Shown piece by piece: positions 20,246 through 29,052 of a stretch of 64,000 nt of DNA. The translations under genes were made by a program, and so were the position numbers. Positions within the stretch are counted from its first letter, which is position 1, and every line of letters starts with the position of its first letter. The notes beneath the pieces were generated by a model, which was given only the letters and a program-made list of their open reading frames with translations, did no database searches and was not told the origin of the DNA. This DNA is from Murinocardiopsis flavida. Its GTDB lineage: Bacteria; Actinomycetota; Actinomycetes; Streptosporangiales; Streptosporangiaceae. The stretch is taken from positions 186,001 to 250,000 of the forward strand of contig NZ_PYGA01000007.1 in assembly GCF_003014485.1 (NCBI RefSeq), written 5' to 3'.

Positions 20246-21556
20246 ATGCGAGGGTCACCCCGGGCCACGGGAACGATGGCAATGCTGTCCACCGCCGCGC
20301 TCCTCGGGCTGACCGCCTGTAGCGGGGGTGGCGGCGGCGACGACAGCGGGCCCCTCGAAGTCTGGAGCCGCAGCGCCCCCGACCCGGCGAAGACCTACGA
20401 GAAGGTCTTCGCCGCGTTCACCGAGAAGACCGGCGTCAAGGTCGACTACAAGCCGGTCATGGAGTTCGACCAGCAGCTCCAGACCCGCGCCGGCTCCAAG
20501 GACCTGCCCGACGTCCTGATCAACGACAGCGGCTCGCTCGGCAACTACCAGTCGCAGGGCCTGCTGACCCCCATCGAACCCGGCGACATCAAGGGGAACG
20601 AGGACATCGCCGACTCCGATTGGAAGGGCTCGGTCGGCGTCGACGGCAAGACCTACGGCATCCCGTTCTCCCGCCAGGCGTTCGGCACCTTCGTCAACAA
20701 GGAGTGGCGCGAGAAGCTCGGCAAGGACGTCCCCGAGACGTGGGCGGACCTGGAGGAGCTCGCGACGGCCTTCGCCAAGGACGACCCCGACGGCAACGGC
20801 AAGGACGACACCTACGGGATGGTCGTGCCCGGCAGCACCGAGAACGGCTACCTCGGCTGGTGGGCGTCCAGCTACCTCTGGCAGGGCGGCGGCGACATCG
20901 TCGCCGACACCGGCGACGGCACCTTCGAGTCCGCCGTCGCCTCCCCGGAGAACGAGAAGACCGTCGAGTGGATCCGCACCCAGTTCTGCACCAAGGGCAA
21001 CGTCCAGCCCGGCGCGCTGACAGCCACCACCAGCAACGCGCCCTTCTTCCCCGAGGGCACCGCCGGGATCTACCTGACCGGCCCCTACGTCATGGCCGAG
21101 TACGACAAGAAGCTCGGCAAGGAGAAGTACGAGGTCATCCCCACCCCCGCCGGCCCGGGCGGCGCCACGACCCTCGCCGAGGGCGAGAACATCTACTTCG
21201 GCGCCGGCTCGGGCAAGGAGGCCGACAAGAAGCAGCTCGCCGAGTTCCTCATCTCCCCCGAGGGCCAGGAGATCGCGATGACGGGCACCAGCCAGCCCGT
21301 CGTCCGGCTGCCCGTCAACACCGGGCTCGACGCCGCCGAGGTGCGCAAGGACGACCGCTGGAAGGTCTTCCAGGACTCCTACGAGAACGACGCCAAGGCG
21401 TTCCCCTCCGCCATCAACTTCACCCCCGTCCGCCAGGGCCTCGCCGAGGGCCTCAACGCGGTCATGGCCGACTGCGACAGCGACATCCCCGCCGCCCTCG
21501 ATGAGCTCGACACCGCGATCAACGACGAGCTCGAATCCCAGGACGTGCTCAAGTGA
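20246..21556 (+). CDS. Sugar ABC transporter substrate-binding lipoprotein
   Basis: 436-aa family 1 extracellular solute-binding protein. The N-terminal signal ends in the lipobox LTACSGGGG (Cys near residue 28), so it should be a membrane-anchored lipoprotein. The mature protein shows the usual two-lobe carbohydrate binder pattern (LEVWSRSAPDPAKTYEKVF, YGIPFSRQAFGTFVNKEW, FPEGTAGIYLTGPYVMAEY). ATG 20246 follows GGAG. The next gene overlaps by 4 nt (GTGA). The operon context predicts a uronic or aldaric acid, or an oligosaccharide of it, as ligand. Confidence 0.93.
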   Translation: MRGSPRATGTMAMLSTAALLGLTACSGGGGGDDSGPLEVWSRSAPDPAKTYEKVFAAFTEKTGVKVDYKPVMEFDQQLQTRAGSKDLPDVLINDSGSLGNYQSQGLLTPIEPGDIKGNEDIADSDWKGSVGVDGKTYGIPFSRQAFGTFVNKEWREKLGKDVPETWADLEELATAFAKDDPDGNGKDDTYGMVVPGSTENGYLGWWASSYLWQGGGDIVADTGDGTFESAVASPENEKTVEWIRTQFCTKGNVQPGALTATTSNAPFFPEGTAGIYLTGPYVMAEYDKKLGKEKYEVIPTPAGPGGATTLAEGENIYFGAGSGKEADKKQLAEFLISPEGQEIAMTGTSQPVVRLPVNTGLDAAEVRKDDRWKVFQDSYENDAKAFPSAINFTPVRQGLAEGLNAVMADCDSDIPAALDELDTAINDELESQDVLK

Positions 21557-22515
21557 CGGTGCCCGCACGCAGCCGCGCCGCCGAGGGGGCCGGGGCGCCG
21601 GCCGGCCCTCCGGCGGCGCCCGCGGGCGGACGGGCGCGCCCGGCGTTCCTGCGGGGCCGCTCCTGGCTGCCGTGGCTGTTCCTGGCGCCGGGCCTGCTCC
21701 TCGCGACGGTGTTCAAGTTCTACCCGATGGTCGAGGGCTTCCGGCTGAGCCTGTTCGAGGTGCAGCCGTTCCTCGGCAACATCTGGGTCGGGCTCGACAA
21801 CTACGCCACCGTGCTGACCGACCCCCGGTTCCAGTCGGCGATCGGCCACACCGTGATCCTCGCCGTCGGCCAGACCGCCGGCGGGCTGATCGTCGGATTC
21901 GCGCTGGCGCTGCTCCTCGAAGGGCAGGCGCGCTCACTGTGGTTCCTGCGCACCGCGGTGTTCCTGCCGGTGGTCACGGCCCTCGCGGTCGTCGGCGAGA
22001 TCTGGCGGCTGCTGTACTTCCCCACCGAGGGCGGCTTCCTCAACTCGCTGCTCGGCGCGGTGGGGGTCGGCCCGATGCCGTTCCTCGACAGCCCCGACAG
22101 CGCACTGTGGTCGGTCATGGCCGTCGGGATCTGGGTCCTCGGCCCGTACAACATGGTCATCATCCTGGCCGGGCTCACCGGGGTCGACCGCAACCTCTAC
22201 GAGGCGGCGGCCGTCGACGGGGCGAGCATCGGGCAGCGCCTGCTGCACATCACCCTGCCGGCGCTGCGCCCGGCGCTCGCCATCGTGCTGACCCTCTCGG
22301 CGATCCGCGGCCTGCGGATCTTCACAGAGGTGTACGTCCTCACCGGGGGCGGCCCGTCGGGCTCCACCGAGGTGTGGATGACGCGGGTGTTCTCGCTCGG
22401 GTTCGAGCGCAACGACATCGGGGTCGCCTCGGCGGCCTCCGTCCTGCTGCTGATCGCGACGATGCTGCTGACGCTCGGCGTGCAGTACGCCACCCGCAGG
22501 AAGGCCGCCTCATGA
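21553..22515 (+). CDS. Sugar ABC transporter permease (MalF/UgpA type)
   Basis: 320-aa inner-membrane permease with six predicted hydrophobic segments after a Pro/Ala-rich cytoplasmic start. The ATPase-contact EAA loop reads NLYEAAAVDGASIGQRLLHITLPALRPA. The GTG start overlaps the previous stop and the last codons overlap the next ATG, a classic tightly coupled transporter operon. It forms a heterodimer with the following permease. No ATPase gene is present in the locus, so a shared MsiK-type ATPase encoded elsewhere is expected. Confidence 0.93.
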   Translation: MTVPARSRAAEGAGAPAGPPAAPAGGRARPAFLRGRSWLPWLFLAPGLLLATVFKFYPMVEGFRLSLFEVQPFLGNIWVGLDNYATVLTDPRFQSAIGHTVILAVGQTAGGLIVGFALALLLEGQARSLWFLRTAVFLPVVTALAVVGEIWRLLYFPTEGGFLNSLLGAVGVGPMPFLDSPDSALWSVMAVGIWVLGPYNMVIILAGLTGVDRNLYEAAAVDGASIGQRLLHITLPALRPALAIVLTLSAIRGLRIFTEVYVLTGGGPSGSTEVWMTRVFSLGFERNDIGVASAASVLLLIATMLLTLGVQYATRRKAAS

Positions 22516-23459
22516 GCATCCTGACCTCCGCGTCCGGCAACGTCGGCGGGACCGTGCCCGGCGGCAACGGCCGCCGCAGGCGGAACGGCGCCCGCACGGG
22601 CCACCGGTTCGACTCGGCGCTCGGCTGGTCGCCGCGGCCGGGCCCGGGACTGGCGCTGCGGATCCTGCTGTGCGCCATCGCGCTGTTCGTGTTCGCCGCG
22701 CCGTTCGTCGCCATCGTCTCCGGCGCGTTCGACGCCCGCACCGACTCCACCCAGCTGTCCCTGATCCCCAACTCCCCCACCCTGGACAACTTCGAGGCGG
22801 CCGGCCCGGCCGGGGTCTGGGGCTACTTCGCCAACTCGCTGTTCATCGTCGGCGGCGGCCTGCTCTTGCAGATGACCGTCGCCGTGCTCGCCGCCTACGC
22901 GCTGGCGCGCCGCAAGTTCCGCGGGCAGGCCCTGGTCATGGTGCTGTTCCTGCTCACGATGATGCTGCCCGAAGAGATCATCGCGATCCCGCTGTCGATC
23001 GTCATCGGGGACCTGCCACTGGTCGGCATCAGCCTCAAGGGCACGGTGTTCGGCGTCATCCTGCCCGTCGGCGCCTGGGGGTTCTCCATCCTCGTCATGA
23101 GCGAGTTCATGAAGGAGATCCCCAAGGAGATCGAGGAGGCCGCCCGGTTGGACGGTGTCGGGGAGCTGCGGATGCTGCTCCAGATCGTGCTGCCGCTGTG
23201 CCGCCCCGCCCTCGGCGTCATCGGCGTGTTCGGCTTCATCATGATCTGGGACCAGTACCTGCTGCCCATGATCGCCGCCAACGACCCCGGCGACTACACG
23301 CTCACCGTCGCACTGTCGCTGCTCCGCTCCGACCCCGAGGTCGGCCCCGGCCTGGTCGTCGCCGGAGCGGTCATCGCCCTGGTCCCCAGCCTGATCGTCT
23401 ACCTGTGCCTCCAGGGCTCCCTGGTCCGCGGGCTCACCTCCGGCGCAACGAAGGGCTGA
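22512..23459 (+). CDS. Sugar ABC transporter permease (MalG/UgpE type)
   Basis: 315-aa second permease. A charged N-terminus (about 45 residues with NGRRRRNGARTG) precedes six hydrophobic segments. The EAA loop is EIEEAARLDGVGELRMLLQIVLPLCRPA. ATG 22512 overlaps the upstream stop (ATGA). It ends 53 bp before kdgD, where the operon switches from transport to catabolism. Confidence 0.93.
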   Translation: MSILTSASGNVGGTVPGGNGRRRRNGARTGHRFDSALGWSPRPGPGLALRILLCAIALFVFAAPFVAIVSGAFDARTDSTQLSLIPNSPTLDNFEAAGPAGVWGYFANSLFIVGGGLLLQMTVAVLAAYALARRKFRGQALVMVLFLLTMMLPEEIIAIPLSIVIGDLPLVGISLKGTVFGVILPVGAWGFSILVMSEFMKEIPKEIEEAARLDGVGELRMLLQIVLPLCRPALGVIGVFGFIMIWDQYLLPMIAANDPGDYTLTVALSLLRSDPEVGPGLVVAGAVIALVPSLIVYLCLQGSLVRGLTSGATKG

Positions 23460-23512
23460 GCCGGCGCCGCACACCCCGTCCGCGCACATCCTGCAACCGC
23501 GATGAGGAACCG

Positions 23513-24415
23513 ATGCAGCTCGAAGGAATCCTGTTCTTCCCCGTGACCCCGTTCCGCGACGACGGGGGCGTCGACGAGGGCGCGCTCGCCGCGCACGTCG
23601 ACGCGGGCGTGGCCGCCGGGGCGGGGGGCGTGTTCGCCGCGTGCGGGACGGGCGAGTTCAACGCGCTGGCGCCCGCCGAGCTCGAAACCGTCACCCGGGT
23701 GGCCGTCGCCGCTGCCGCCGGGCGGGTCCCGGTGCTCGCCGCGGCCGGCGGGCCGGTGCCGGTCGCCCAGGAGCAGGCGCGGCGGATCGAGGGCGCCGGG
23801 GCCGACGGCATCCTGCTGCTGCCCCCCTACCTGGTCACGGCGCCGCAGCAGGGCCTGGTCGACTACGCGGCGGCGGTCACGTCCGCCTCCGGGCTCGACG
23901 CCATCTTCTACCAGCGCGCCAACGCCGTCCCCAGCCCGGAGACCGCGGTGCACCTGGCGCGGCTGCCGCGGGTCTCCGGCATCAAGGACGGGGTGGGCGA
24001 CATCGAGCTGATGCAGCGCACCGTGCTGCGGGTGCGCCAGGAGGTCGACGAGGACTTCCGGTTCTTCAACGGGCTGCCCACAGCGGAGATCACCGTCCCC
24101 GCCTACCGGGGGCTGGGCGTGTCGCTGTACTCCTCGGCCGCCTTCGCCTTCGTCCCCGAGGTGGCGCTCGCGTTCAACCGCGCCGTCACCGGGGGCGACG
24201 ACGCCACCGTGCGGCTGCTGCTGGACGAGTTCTACGCGCCGTTCGCCGCGCTGCGCGACGAGGTCCCCGGCTACGCGGTCGCGCTGGTGAAGGCGGGCGT
24301 CCGGCTGCGCGGGCACGCCGTCGGCGGGGTCCGCCCACCGCTGCGCGACCCGGGGACCGACCACGTCGACCGCCTGGCGAAACTCATCGAACACGGCCTG
24401 GGGCTGGTCGCCTGA
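23513..24415 (+). CDS. kdgD: 5-dehydro-4-deoxyglucarate dehydratase (KdgD)
   Basis: 300-aa Class I (Schiff-base) aldolase-fold enzyme of the DHDPS/NAL superfamily, converting 5-keto-4-deoxyglucarate to 2-oxoglutarate semialdehyde with loss of water and CO2. Visible are GILFFPVTPFRDDGGVDE, AACGTGEFNALAP, IFYQRANAV (active-site Tyr) and SGIKDGVGDIELMQR, where the Lys forms the Schiff base. The KDGVGDIE signature separates KdgD from DapA. ATG 23513 has GAGGA upstream. It is translationally coupled to glucarate dehydratase (ATGA overlap). The following enzyme of the pathway, 2-oxoglutarate semialdehyde dehydrogenase, is not in the window. Confidence 0.9.
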   Translation: MQLEGILFFPVTPFRDDGGVDEGALAAHVDAGVAAGAGGVFAACGTGEFNALAPAELETVTRVAVAAAAGRVPVLAAAGGPVPVAQEQARRIEGAGADGILLLPPYLVTAPQQGLVDYAAAVTSASGLDAIFYQRANAVPSPETAVHLARLPRVSGIKDGVGDIELMQRTVLRVRQEVDEDFRFFNGLPTAEITVPAYRGLGVSLYSSAAFAFVPEVALAFNRAVTGGDDATVRLLLDEFYAPFAALRDEVPGYAVALVKAGVRLRGHAVGGVRPPLRDPGTDHVDRLAKLIEHGLGLVA

Positions 24416-25671
24416 TGCTGATCCGCGACGTCCGCATCACCCCCGTCGCCTTCCGCGACCCGCCGCTGCTCAACGCCATCGGCGTCCACGAACCCCTGGT
24501 GCTGCGCTGCATCGTCCGACTCGTCCTGGACGACGGCGTGGTGGGCCTGGGCGAATGCGCGGGCCAGCGCCCCCAGCTCGACCGGCTCGCGGCGGTGCGC
24601 CCGCACCTCATCGGCATGAGCGTGTTCGACACCAACGGGATCGAGCGGACGATCGGCACCGTCCTGCGCGCCGGCACCCCGCCCGGCGGCACCCCGGACC
24701 CCATGGGGGCGCGCAACGCCTTCTCGGTGATCGAGACGGCGTGCATGGACGCCCAAGGGCGGCTGACCGGCCGCTCCGTCAGCGAACTGCTCGGCGGCGC
24801 GGTCCGCGCCACGGTGCCCTTCAGCGCCTACCTGTTCTACAAGTGGGCCGAGCACCCCCCGCTCGACGGCCGCCCCGCGATCCCCGACGAGTGGGGCGCG
24901 GCACTCGACCCCGCCGGTGTGGTCGACCAGGCCAAGGCGATGATCGAGGAGTACGGGTTCCGCTCGATCAAGCTCAAGGGCGGCGTGTTCCCACCCGACG
25001 AGGAGATCGCCGCGGTCCGCGCCCTGCGGGCGGCGTTCCCCGACCATCCGCTGCGCATCGACCCCAACTGCGCGTGGACGGTCGAGACCGCGCGCCGCGT
25101 CGCCGCCGAACTCGACGGGGTGCTGGAGTACCTGGAGGACCCCGTCCCCGGTATCGCGGGCATGGCGCGGGTCGCCGCCACCGCGCCGATGCCGCTCGCG
25201 ACCAACATGTGCGTGGTCGCCCCCGAGCACCTGCCGCCCGCCATCGCCCAGGACGCCGTCCAGGTGCTGCTCACCGACCACCACTACTGGGGCGGGCTGC
25301 GCCGCACCGGCGAGCTGGCCCGGCTGTGCGCGACCTTCGGCATCGGGGTGTCCATGCACTCCAACTCGCACCTCGGCGTCAGCCTCGCCGCCATGACCCA
25401 CGTCGCGGCGGCGACGCCCGAGCTCACCTACGCCTGCGACACGCACTACCCGTGGAACCGCAGGGACGACGTCGTCCGCCCCGGTGTGCTGCGCTTCGCC
25501 GACGGCGGCGTGCCCGTCCCCGAAGGGCCCGGCCTCGGCGTGGAGCTCGACGACGAGGTCCTCGACCGGCTGCACCGCGCCTACCTGGCGGCGCGCCGCG
25601 AGGCCCGCGACGACACCGGGTACATGCGCAGGTTCGACCCCGCCTTCGACCCCTCGCCGGCGCGGTGGTGA
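24415..25671 (+). CDS. gudD: Glucarate dehydratase (enolase superfamily)
   Basis: 418-aa enolase-superfamily dehydratase giving 5-keto-4-deoxy-D-glucarate from D-glucarate. The capping domain starts IRDVRITPVAFRDPPLLNAIG. The barrel shows SIKLKGGVFPPDEE (KxK-type acid/base), the metal ligands in RIDPNCAWTVE and EYLEDPVPG and the Asn residue in ATNMCVV, then the His-Asp pair region MHSNSHLGVS. The end LDRLHRAYLAARREARDDTGYMRRFDP is typical of GudD. ATG 24415 overlaps the kdgD stop and the next gene overlaps its own stop (GTGA). Together with udh and kdgD this completes most of the oxidative uronate route. Confidence 0.92.
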   Translation: MLIRDVRITPVAFRDPPLLNAIGVHEPLVLRCIVRLVLDDGVVGLGECAGQRPQLDRLAAVRPHLIGMSVFDTNGIERTIGTVLRAGTPPGGTPDPMGARNAFSVIETACMDAQGRLTGRSVSELLGGAVRATVPFSAYLFYKWAEHPPLDGRPAIPDEWGAALDPAGVVDQAKAMIEEYGFRSIKLKGGVFPPDEEIAAVRALRAAFPDHPLRIDPNCAWTVETARRVAAELDGVLEYLEDPVPGIAGMARVAATAPMPLATNMCVVAPEHLPPAIAQDAVQVLLTDHHYWGGLRRTGELARLCATFGIGVSMHSNSHLGVSLAAMTHVAAATPELTYACDTHYPWNRRDDVVRPGVLRFADGGVPVPEGPGLGVELDDEVLDRLHRAYLAARREARDDTGYMRRFDPAFDPSPARW

Positions 25672-26864
25672 CCCCGCCGGCCCGCGACCCGGGCCCTGTC
25701 GGCGCCACCGCCTACCTCTACCCCTGGGACGTGGTGGGCGACCCCGCTGCTGCGGAGCGGACCGCGCGGCTCGGCGTCGGCACGGTCGCGCTCGCCGCCG
25801 CCTACCACTCGGTGCGGGCCGCCACCCCGCGCCACCCCGACCACCGGGTGGTCTCGGCCCGCCACGCGGCGCTCTACGTCCCCATCCGGCCCGACCGCTG
25901 GCGGGGCTCCCCGCTGGTGCCGCCGTCAGGAGCCGAATGGTCGGGCGGCACCGACTCCTTCGGCGCCGCCCGCGACGCCCTCCGCGGGCACGGGCTGGCC
26001 GTGGACGCCTGGACGGTGCTGACCCACAGCTCCGTCCTCGGCACGGCGCACCCCGACCTCGCCGTCCGCAACGCGTTCGGCGACCGCTACGCCTACGCGC
26101 TGTGCCCCACGTCGGCGGTCGTGCGCGAGTACGCGGTGCGCGTGGTCCGCGAGGTACTCGACCTGGGCCGCCCCGACGGCCTGGTGGTCGAGGCGTGCGG
26201 GCCGCTCGGCTTCGGCCACCAGAGCATGCACGAGAAGACCGACGGCGCCGACTGGTCGCCGGTGGACCAGGCGCTGCTGTCGGTGTGCTTCTGCGCGGCC
26301 TGCCGCAGGGAGCTCGCCTGGTCCGGGACCGACCCCGGCGACGCGGCCGCGGCCGTGCGCGACGCGGTCGGAACGGGCGCCGCGAGCCCGGACGAGGCGC
26401 TGGGCGGCGCCGGAGGCCCGCTGCTCGCCGTGCGCTCCGCAGCGGTCACCGCCCTGCGCGACGAGGTCGCCACCACCGCCCGAGCGGCGGGCGTCGGGCG
26501 GCTGTCGTTCTTCGCGAGCGCCGACCCGTGGTCGACGGGCCCCTCGGCGGCGGTACTGGGCCCCGGTGCCGACGCCGACGCCTACCTCGCGGGCTGCTGG
26601 GGGCCGGCCGTGGAGGGTGCGGCCGCCGTCCGCGCGCTCCGCGCGGCCACCCGGCCGCCCAAGGGAGCCGCCGGGCCGGGGCCGCGTGTCGGCGCCTACG
26701 TCACCGTGCTGCCCCCGCACCCGGCCGACCCCGAACAGCTCGGCGGACATTGGGCGGCGCTGCGCGCGGCGGGAGCCGACGACCTGCACATCTACCACGC
26801 CGGACTCGCCTCGACCGCCCGCCTCGACGCGGCCGCCGCGGCGCTGGCCGCCCTCAGCCCCTGA
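25668..26864 (+). CDS. Conserved protein of unknown function in the glucarate operon
   Basis: 398 aa, Ala-rich, with no recognised family. It starts VTPPARDPGPVGATAYLYPWDVVGD and alternates hydrophobic strands with helices in a pattern like a TIM barrel (TARLGVGTVALAAAYH, LAVDAWTVLTHSSV, PDGLVVEACGPLGFGH, RLSFFASADPW). A Cys cluster, CFCAACRRELAW, lies near residues 206-211, and acidic or His residues (HEKTDGADW) precede it. Some glycoside-hydrolase-like barrels of actinobacteria look similar. There is no signal peptide, so it should be cytoplasmic. The GTG start is fused to the gudD stop (GTGA), so it is co-translated with the glucarate enzymes. It could be a lactonase, a hydrolase for a uronate-containing compound, or a sugar-acid isomerase; none is proved. 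Confidence 0.75.
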   Translation: MTPPARDPGPVGATAYLYPWDVVGDPAAAERTARLGVGTVALAAAYHSVRAATPRHPDHRVVSARHAALYVPIRPDRWRGSPLVPPSGAEWSGGTDSFGAARDALRGHGLAVDAWTVLTHSSVLGTAHPDLAVRNAFGDRYAYALCPTSAVVREYAVRVVREVLDLGRPDGLVVEACGPLGFGHQSMHEKTDGADWSPVDQALLSVCFCAACRRELAWSGTDPGDAAAAVRDAVGTGAASPDEALGGAGGPLLAVRSAAVTALRDEVATTARAAGVGRLSFFASADPWSTGPSAAVLGPGADADAYLAGCWGPAVEGAAAVRALRAATRPPKGAAGPGPRVGAYVTVLPPHPADPEQLGGHWAALRAAGADDLHIYHAGLASTARLDAAAAALAALSP

Positions 26865-26924
26865 CCGCGGGCCGACCGCGGCGGACCCGGGCCGGGCCCG
26901 CCGCGCGGCCGCGGGGGCGCCGGG

Positions 26925-27299
26925 TCAGGAGACGGCGACCAGGTCGCAGACGAAGACCAGGGTCTCGTTGGGCTCGATGACGCCGCCGGCGCCGCGCTCG
27001 CCGTAGGCGAGGTGGGACGGGATGACGAGCTGGCGGCGGCCGCCGACCCGCATGCCCATGACGCCCTGGTCCCAGCCGCTGATGACCTGGCGTGCGCCGA
27101 GCGTGAACTGCAAGGGCTCGCCCCGGTTCCAGGAGGCGTCGAACTCCTCGCCGGTGGAGTGCGCGACGCCGACGTAGTGGACGCTCACGGTGGCGCCGTG
27201 CCCGGCCTGCGCGCCCTCGCCCACCGTGATGTCGGTGACCTGGAGGTCGGCCGGCGGCGGGCCGTCGATGAAGTCGATCTCGGGACGCTCAAGCGCCAT
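26925..27299 (-). CDS. FKBP-type peptidyl-prolyl cis-trans isomerase
   Basis: 124-aa single-domain FKBP that speeds proline isomerisation during protein folding. All core segments are present: GHGATVSVHYVGVAHSTGEEFDASW, PLQFTLGARQVISGWDQGVMGMRVGG (with the conserved GWDQG), RRQLVIPSHLAYGERG, and NETLVFVCDLVAV. There is no signal peptide, so it is cytoplasmic. Its end faces the end of the unknown glucarate-operon gene across 60 bp of GC-rich, imperfectly palindromic sequence. Confidence 0.95.
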   Translation of the reverse strand: MALERPEIDFIDGPPPADLQVTDITVGEGAQAGHGATVSVHYVGVAHSTGEEFDASWNRGEPLQFTLGARQVISGWDQGVMGMRVGGRRQLVIPSHLAYGERGAGGVIEPNETLVFVCDLVAVS

Positions 27300-27418
27300 G
27301 GTGGGGTGCCCCCTGCTCGTCTGGTCGGTACCGCCCCAGGCTAATGCCGCCGCGACGGCACCGCGCCGCGCGCCGCCGCCTCGCCGGCGGTCACGGCGCC
27401 CACTGCGGCCGTCAAGGC

Positions 27419-27742
27419 TCAGCCCCGGGTCGGGGAGGACCGCAGCAGGGAACCCAGCCCGCCGATTCGGAGGACCCGGCTGACCCGCCCGTCGTGCGCG
27501 AGGACGGAGAGGCCGCGGCCGGCACCGGCCAAGCGCCGCTCCAGCCGCAGGAGCGCGCCGAGGACGGTGGAGTCGACGAACCCCATGCCGGTCAGGTCGA
27601 CCACCATCCAGGGGGCGTCCACCGCTTCGGCCGCCGCCAGGCGGGCTTCGAGGGCCCGGACGTTCGACAGGTCGACATCGCCTGTCAGGCGCACCACCGT
27701 GGCGCCGTTGTGTCGCAGGAACTCAGCCCGAAGTCGCCGCAT
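27419..27742 (-). CDS. STAS-domain protein (anti-sigma factor antagonist type)
   Basis: 107-aa STAS protein. The pattern LRHNGATVVRLTGDVDLSNVRALEARL, APWMVVDLTGMGFVDSTVLGALLRLERRL holds the DxTGxxFxDS block with Ser near residue 64, the residue phosphorylated by anti-sigma kinases in SpoIIAA-type proteins. ATG 27742 has GGGAG upstream; the frame runs back to 27796 but that start lacks a ribosome site. No partner anti-sigma kinase lies nearby. It probably acts in a general-stress or developmental sigma-factor switch. Confidence 0.85.
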   Translation of the reverse strand: MRRLRAEFLRHNGATVVRLTGDVDLSNVRALEARLAAAEAVDAPWMVVDLTGMGFVDSTVLGALLRLERRLAGAGRGLSVLAHDGRVSRVLRIGGLGSLLRSSPTRG

Positions 27743-27973
27743 CGCAGCCCACTCCCGTTTATCCGGGCGCGCCCGGGCTCGGCTGCGGGAAGCCACGGGT
27801 ACTGAATCGTGTAGGAGCCATCAATGTAGAGCGCGCCTGGCGTGCGCGTATGCGCTTTCGGAATTCTCTCCGCTCCGGTGACCGCCGCCGCCCGCGTCGC
27901 CGGGGCGCTCCCGGCCCCGCATCCGGTGCGCCGCCGCTTGAGCAAGACGCCCGCCGCGGGGAATGAACCCGTC

Positions 27974-28186
27974 ATGGCAAAGCACTTGTTGATCAACGGC
28001 CCATCGGGGAACATCCTGCTGCCCGCCGACACCGATACCGACGCGGTACTGCGGGAACTGGAGGACGGCGCGCTCGACGGCCGGATCGTCACGGTCAACG
28101 CCGAGGACCAGGGCGACCCGAGCGCACGCTTCACGGTCTATCTGAACCTGAAGAACGCCGTGTGGTGGGCCATCGTGGAACGCTGA
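27974..28186 (+). CDS. Small hypothetical protein
   Basis: 70-aa protein with no recognised domain. It starts MAKHLLINGPSGNILLP and ends YLNLKNAVWWAIVER; the middle is acidic (DTDTDAVLRELEDG). The frame is open for 44 codons upstream, but those are Arg/Pro-rich and look non-coding, and GGGGA lies before ATG 27974. It stands alone just before the toxin-antitoxin module. It may be a small regulatory or nucleotide-binding protein; no firm function. Confidence 0.55.
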   Translation: MAKHLLINGPSGNILLPADTDTDAVLRELEDGALDGRIVTVNAEDQGDPSARFTVYLNLKNAVWWAIVER

Positions 28187-28284
28187 CCCCCTCAACCCCC
28201 CGCGTACCGGGGGCGTGGCGAATCCATCTCCACCCGCGGATGGCCAATCGGGCAATCCAACCGTCCGAACAGTCGGACCCATTC

Positions 28285-28306
28285 GTACCGTTGGTACACT
28301 TAGTAC
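28285..28306 (+). promoter_or_regulatory. Likely autoregulatory operator of the toxin-antitoxin operon
   Basis: Three GTAC words occur at exactly 9-bp steps (28285, 28294, 28303), the last touching the antitoxin ATG. Each is self-complementary, and the first two form GTACCGTTGGTAC. Phd/YefM antitoxins bind short palindromes at their own promoter, so this is the expected operator. Confidence 0.6.
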
Positions 28307-28576
28307 ATGAGTGACATGCAGACCCAGTCGATCCGCGATGTCCGCGACCACCTCTCTGATGTCGTCGAGCGTGCCGACCGTGAGGATTCCCCCACCGTCA
28401 TCACCCGTCACGGCAAAGAGGTGGCCGCCGTCGTCTCCATGGACACCCTTCGCCAGTTCCAGGAGTGGGAAGAGCGCGAACTGAACCGGATCATCGATGA
28501 GCGCATGGCCGCCTCGACCGGCGAAGGCGCCACTCTCGAAGAGGTCATGGCCGAGACCCTGGCCCGACCTGAATGA
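28307..28576 (+). CDS. Phd/YefM-family (RelB-like) antitoxin
   Basis: 89-aa type II antitoxin. The N-terminal Phd/YefM DNA-binding fold is clear (QSIRDVRDHLSDVVERADREDSPTVITRHGKEVAAVVSMDTLRQF), and the C-terminal tail (ELNRIIDERMAASTGEGATLEEVMAE) is the flexible toxin-binding part. ATG 28307 lies directly on the GTAC operator, with no ribosome site, so the transcript may be nearly leaderless; ATG 28316 is an alternative. It overlaps the toxin gene by 4 nt (ATGA). GC content at third positions is lower than in neighbouring genes, suggesting acquisition. Confidence 0.9.
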   Translation: MSDMQTQSIRDVRDHLSDVVERADREDSPTVITRHGKEVAAVVSMDTLRQFQEWEERELNRIIDERMAASTGEGATLEEVMAETLARPE

Positions 28577-28839
28577 GTAACAGCAAGTACGTCACCCGAT
28601 TCGAGCCCGCCGCTCAAGCCGATCTGCGCAAGATCCCGAAGCGGCAGGCCATCGCGATCCTCCGTAAGCTCGGCGATCTCGAAACCGATCCCTACGGCTT
28701 TGGCACGACGGCCATGGTCTCCCAGCCGGATCGCCGTCGACTCCGAGTCGGTGTCTACCGGCTCAGCTACACCGTGGACAACGGTGAACTCGTGGTCTGG
28801 GTGCTCAAGGTCGGGCACCGTTCAACCGTCTACGAATAA
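28573..28839 (+). CDS. RelE/ParE-family toxin
   Basis: 88-aa toxin of the RelE superfamily: YVTRFEPAAQADLRKIPKRQAIAILRKLGDLETDP, then RRRLRVGVYRLSYTVDNGELVVWVLKVGHRSTVYE. The basic residues and the C-terminal Tyr needed for mRNA cleavage by RelE enzymes are present. It is translationally coupled to the antitoxin. Growth arrest through ribosome-dependent mRNA cleavage is the expected activity. Confidence 0.9.
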   Translation: MSNSKYVTRFEPAAQADLRKIPKRQAIAILRKLGDLETDPYGFGTTAMVSQPDRRRLRVGVYRLSYTVDNGELVVWVLKVGHRSTVYE

Positions 28840-28856
28840 CCCGGAGGGCGGTTGCG

Positions 28857-29052
28857 GTGAAGACCTACCAGGCGCACGCCAAACGATGGAAGCACGAAGG
28901 GGAGCTCCACATCGACGGCGTGGGAGTGACCCAGGCTCACCGCATCAACGAGGCTGAAGCGATGGCGCGCGAATATGTCGCCTTGGATCTCGCCATTCCT
29001 GAGGGCTCCTTCGACGTGGTGGTCAAGGACAGCACGATCGACGCGGAGACTG

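Noticed and set aside
21501-22511. A single 652-codon frame covering most of the first permease and all of the second
   Set aside because: The first part is out of frame with the first permease; the real second permease starts at ATG 22512 overlapping the previous stop.
26865-26924. GC-rich imperfect palindrome between the glucarate operon and the FKBP gene as a terminator
   Set aside because: The arms have mismatches and several alternative pairings; placement between convergent genes is suggestive, but the structure is not specific enough.
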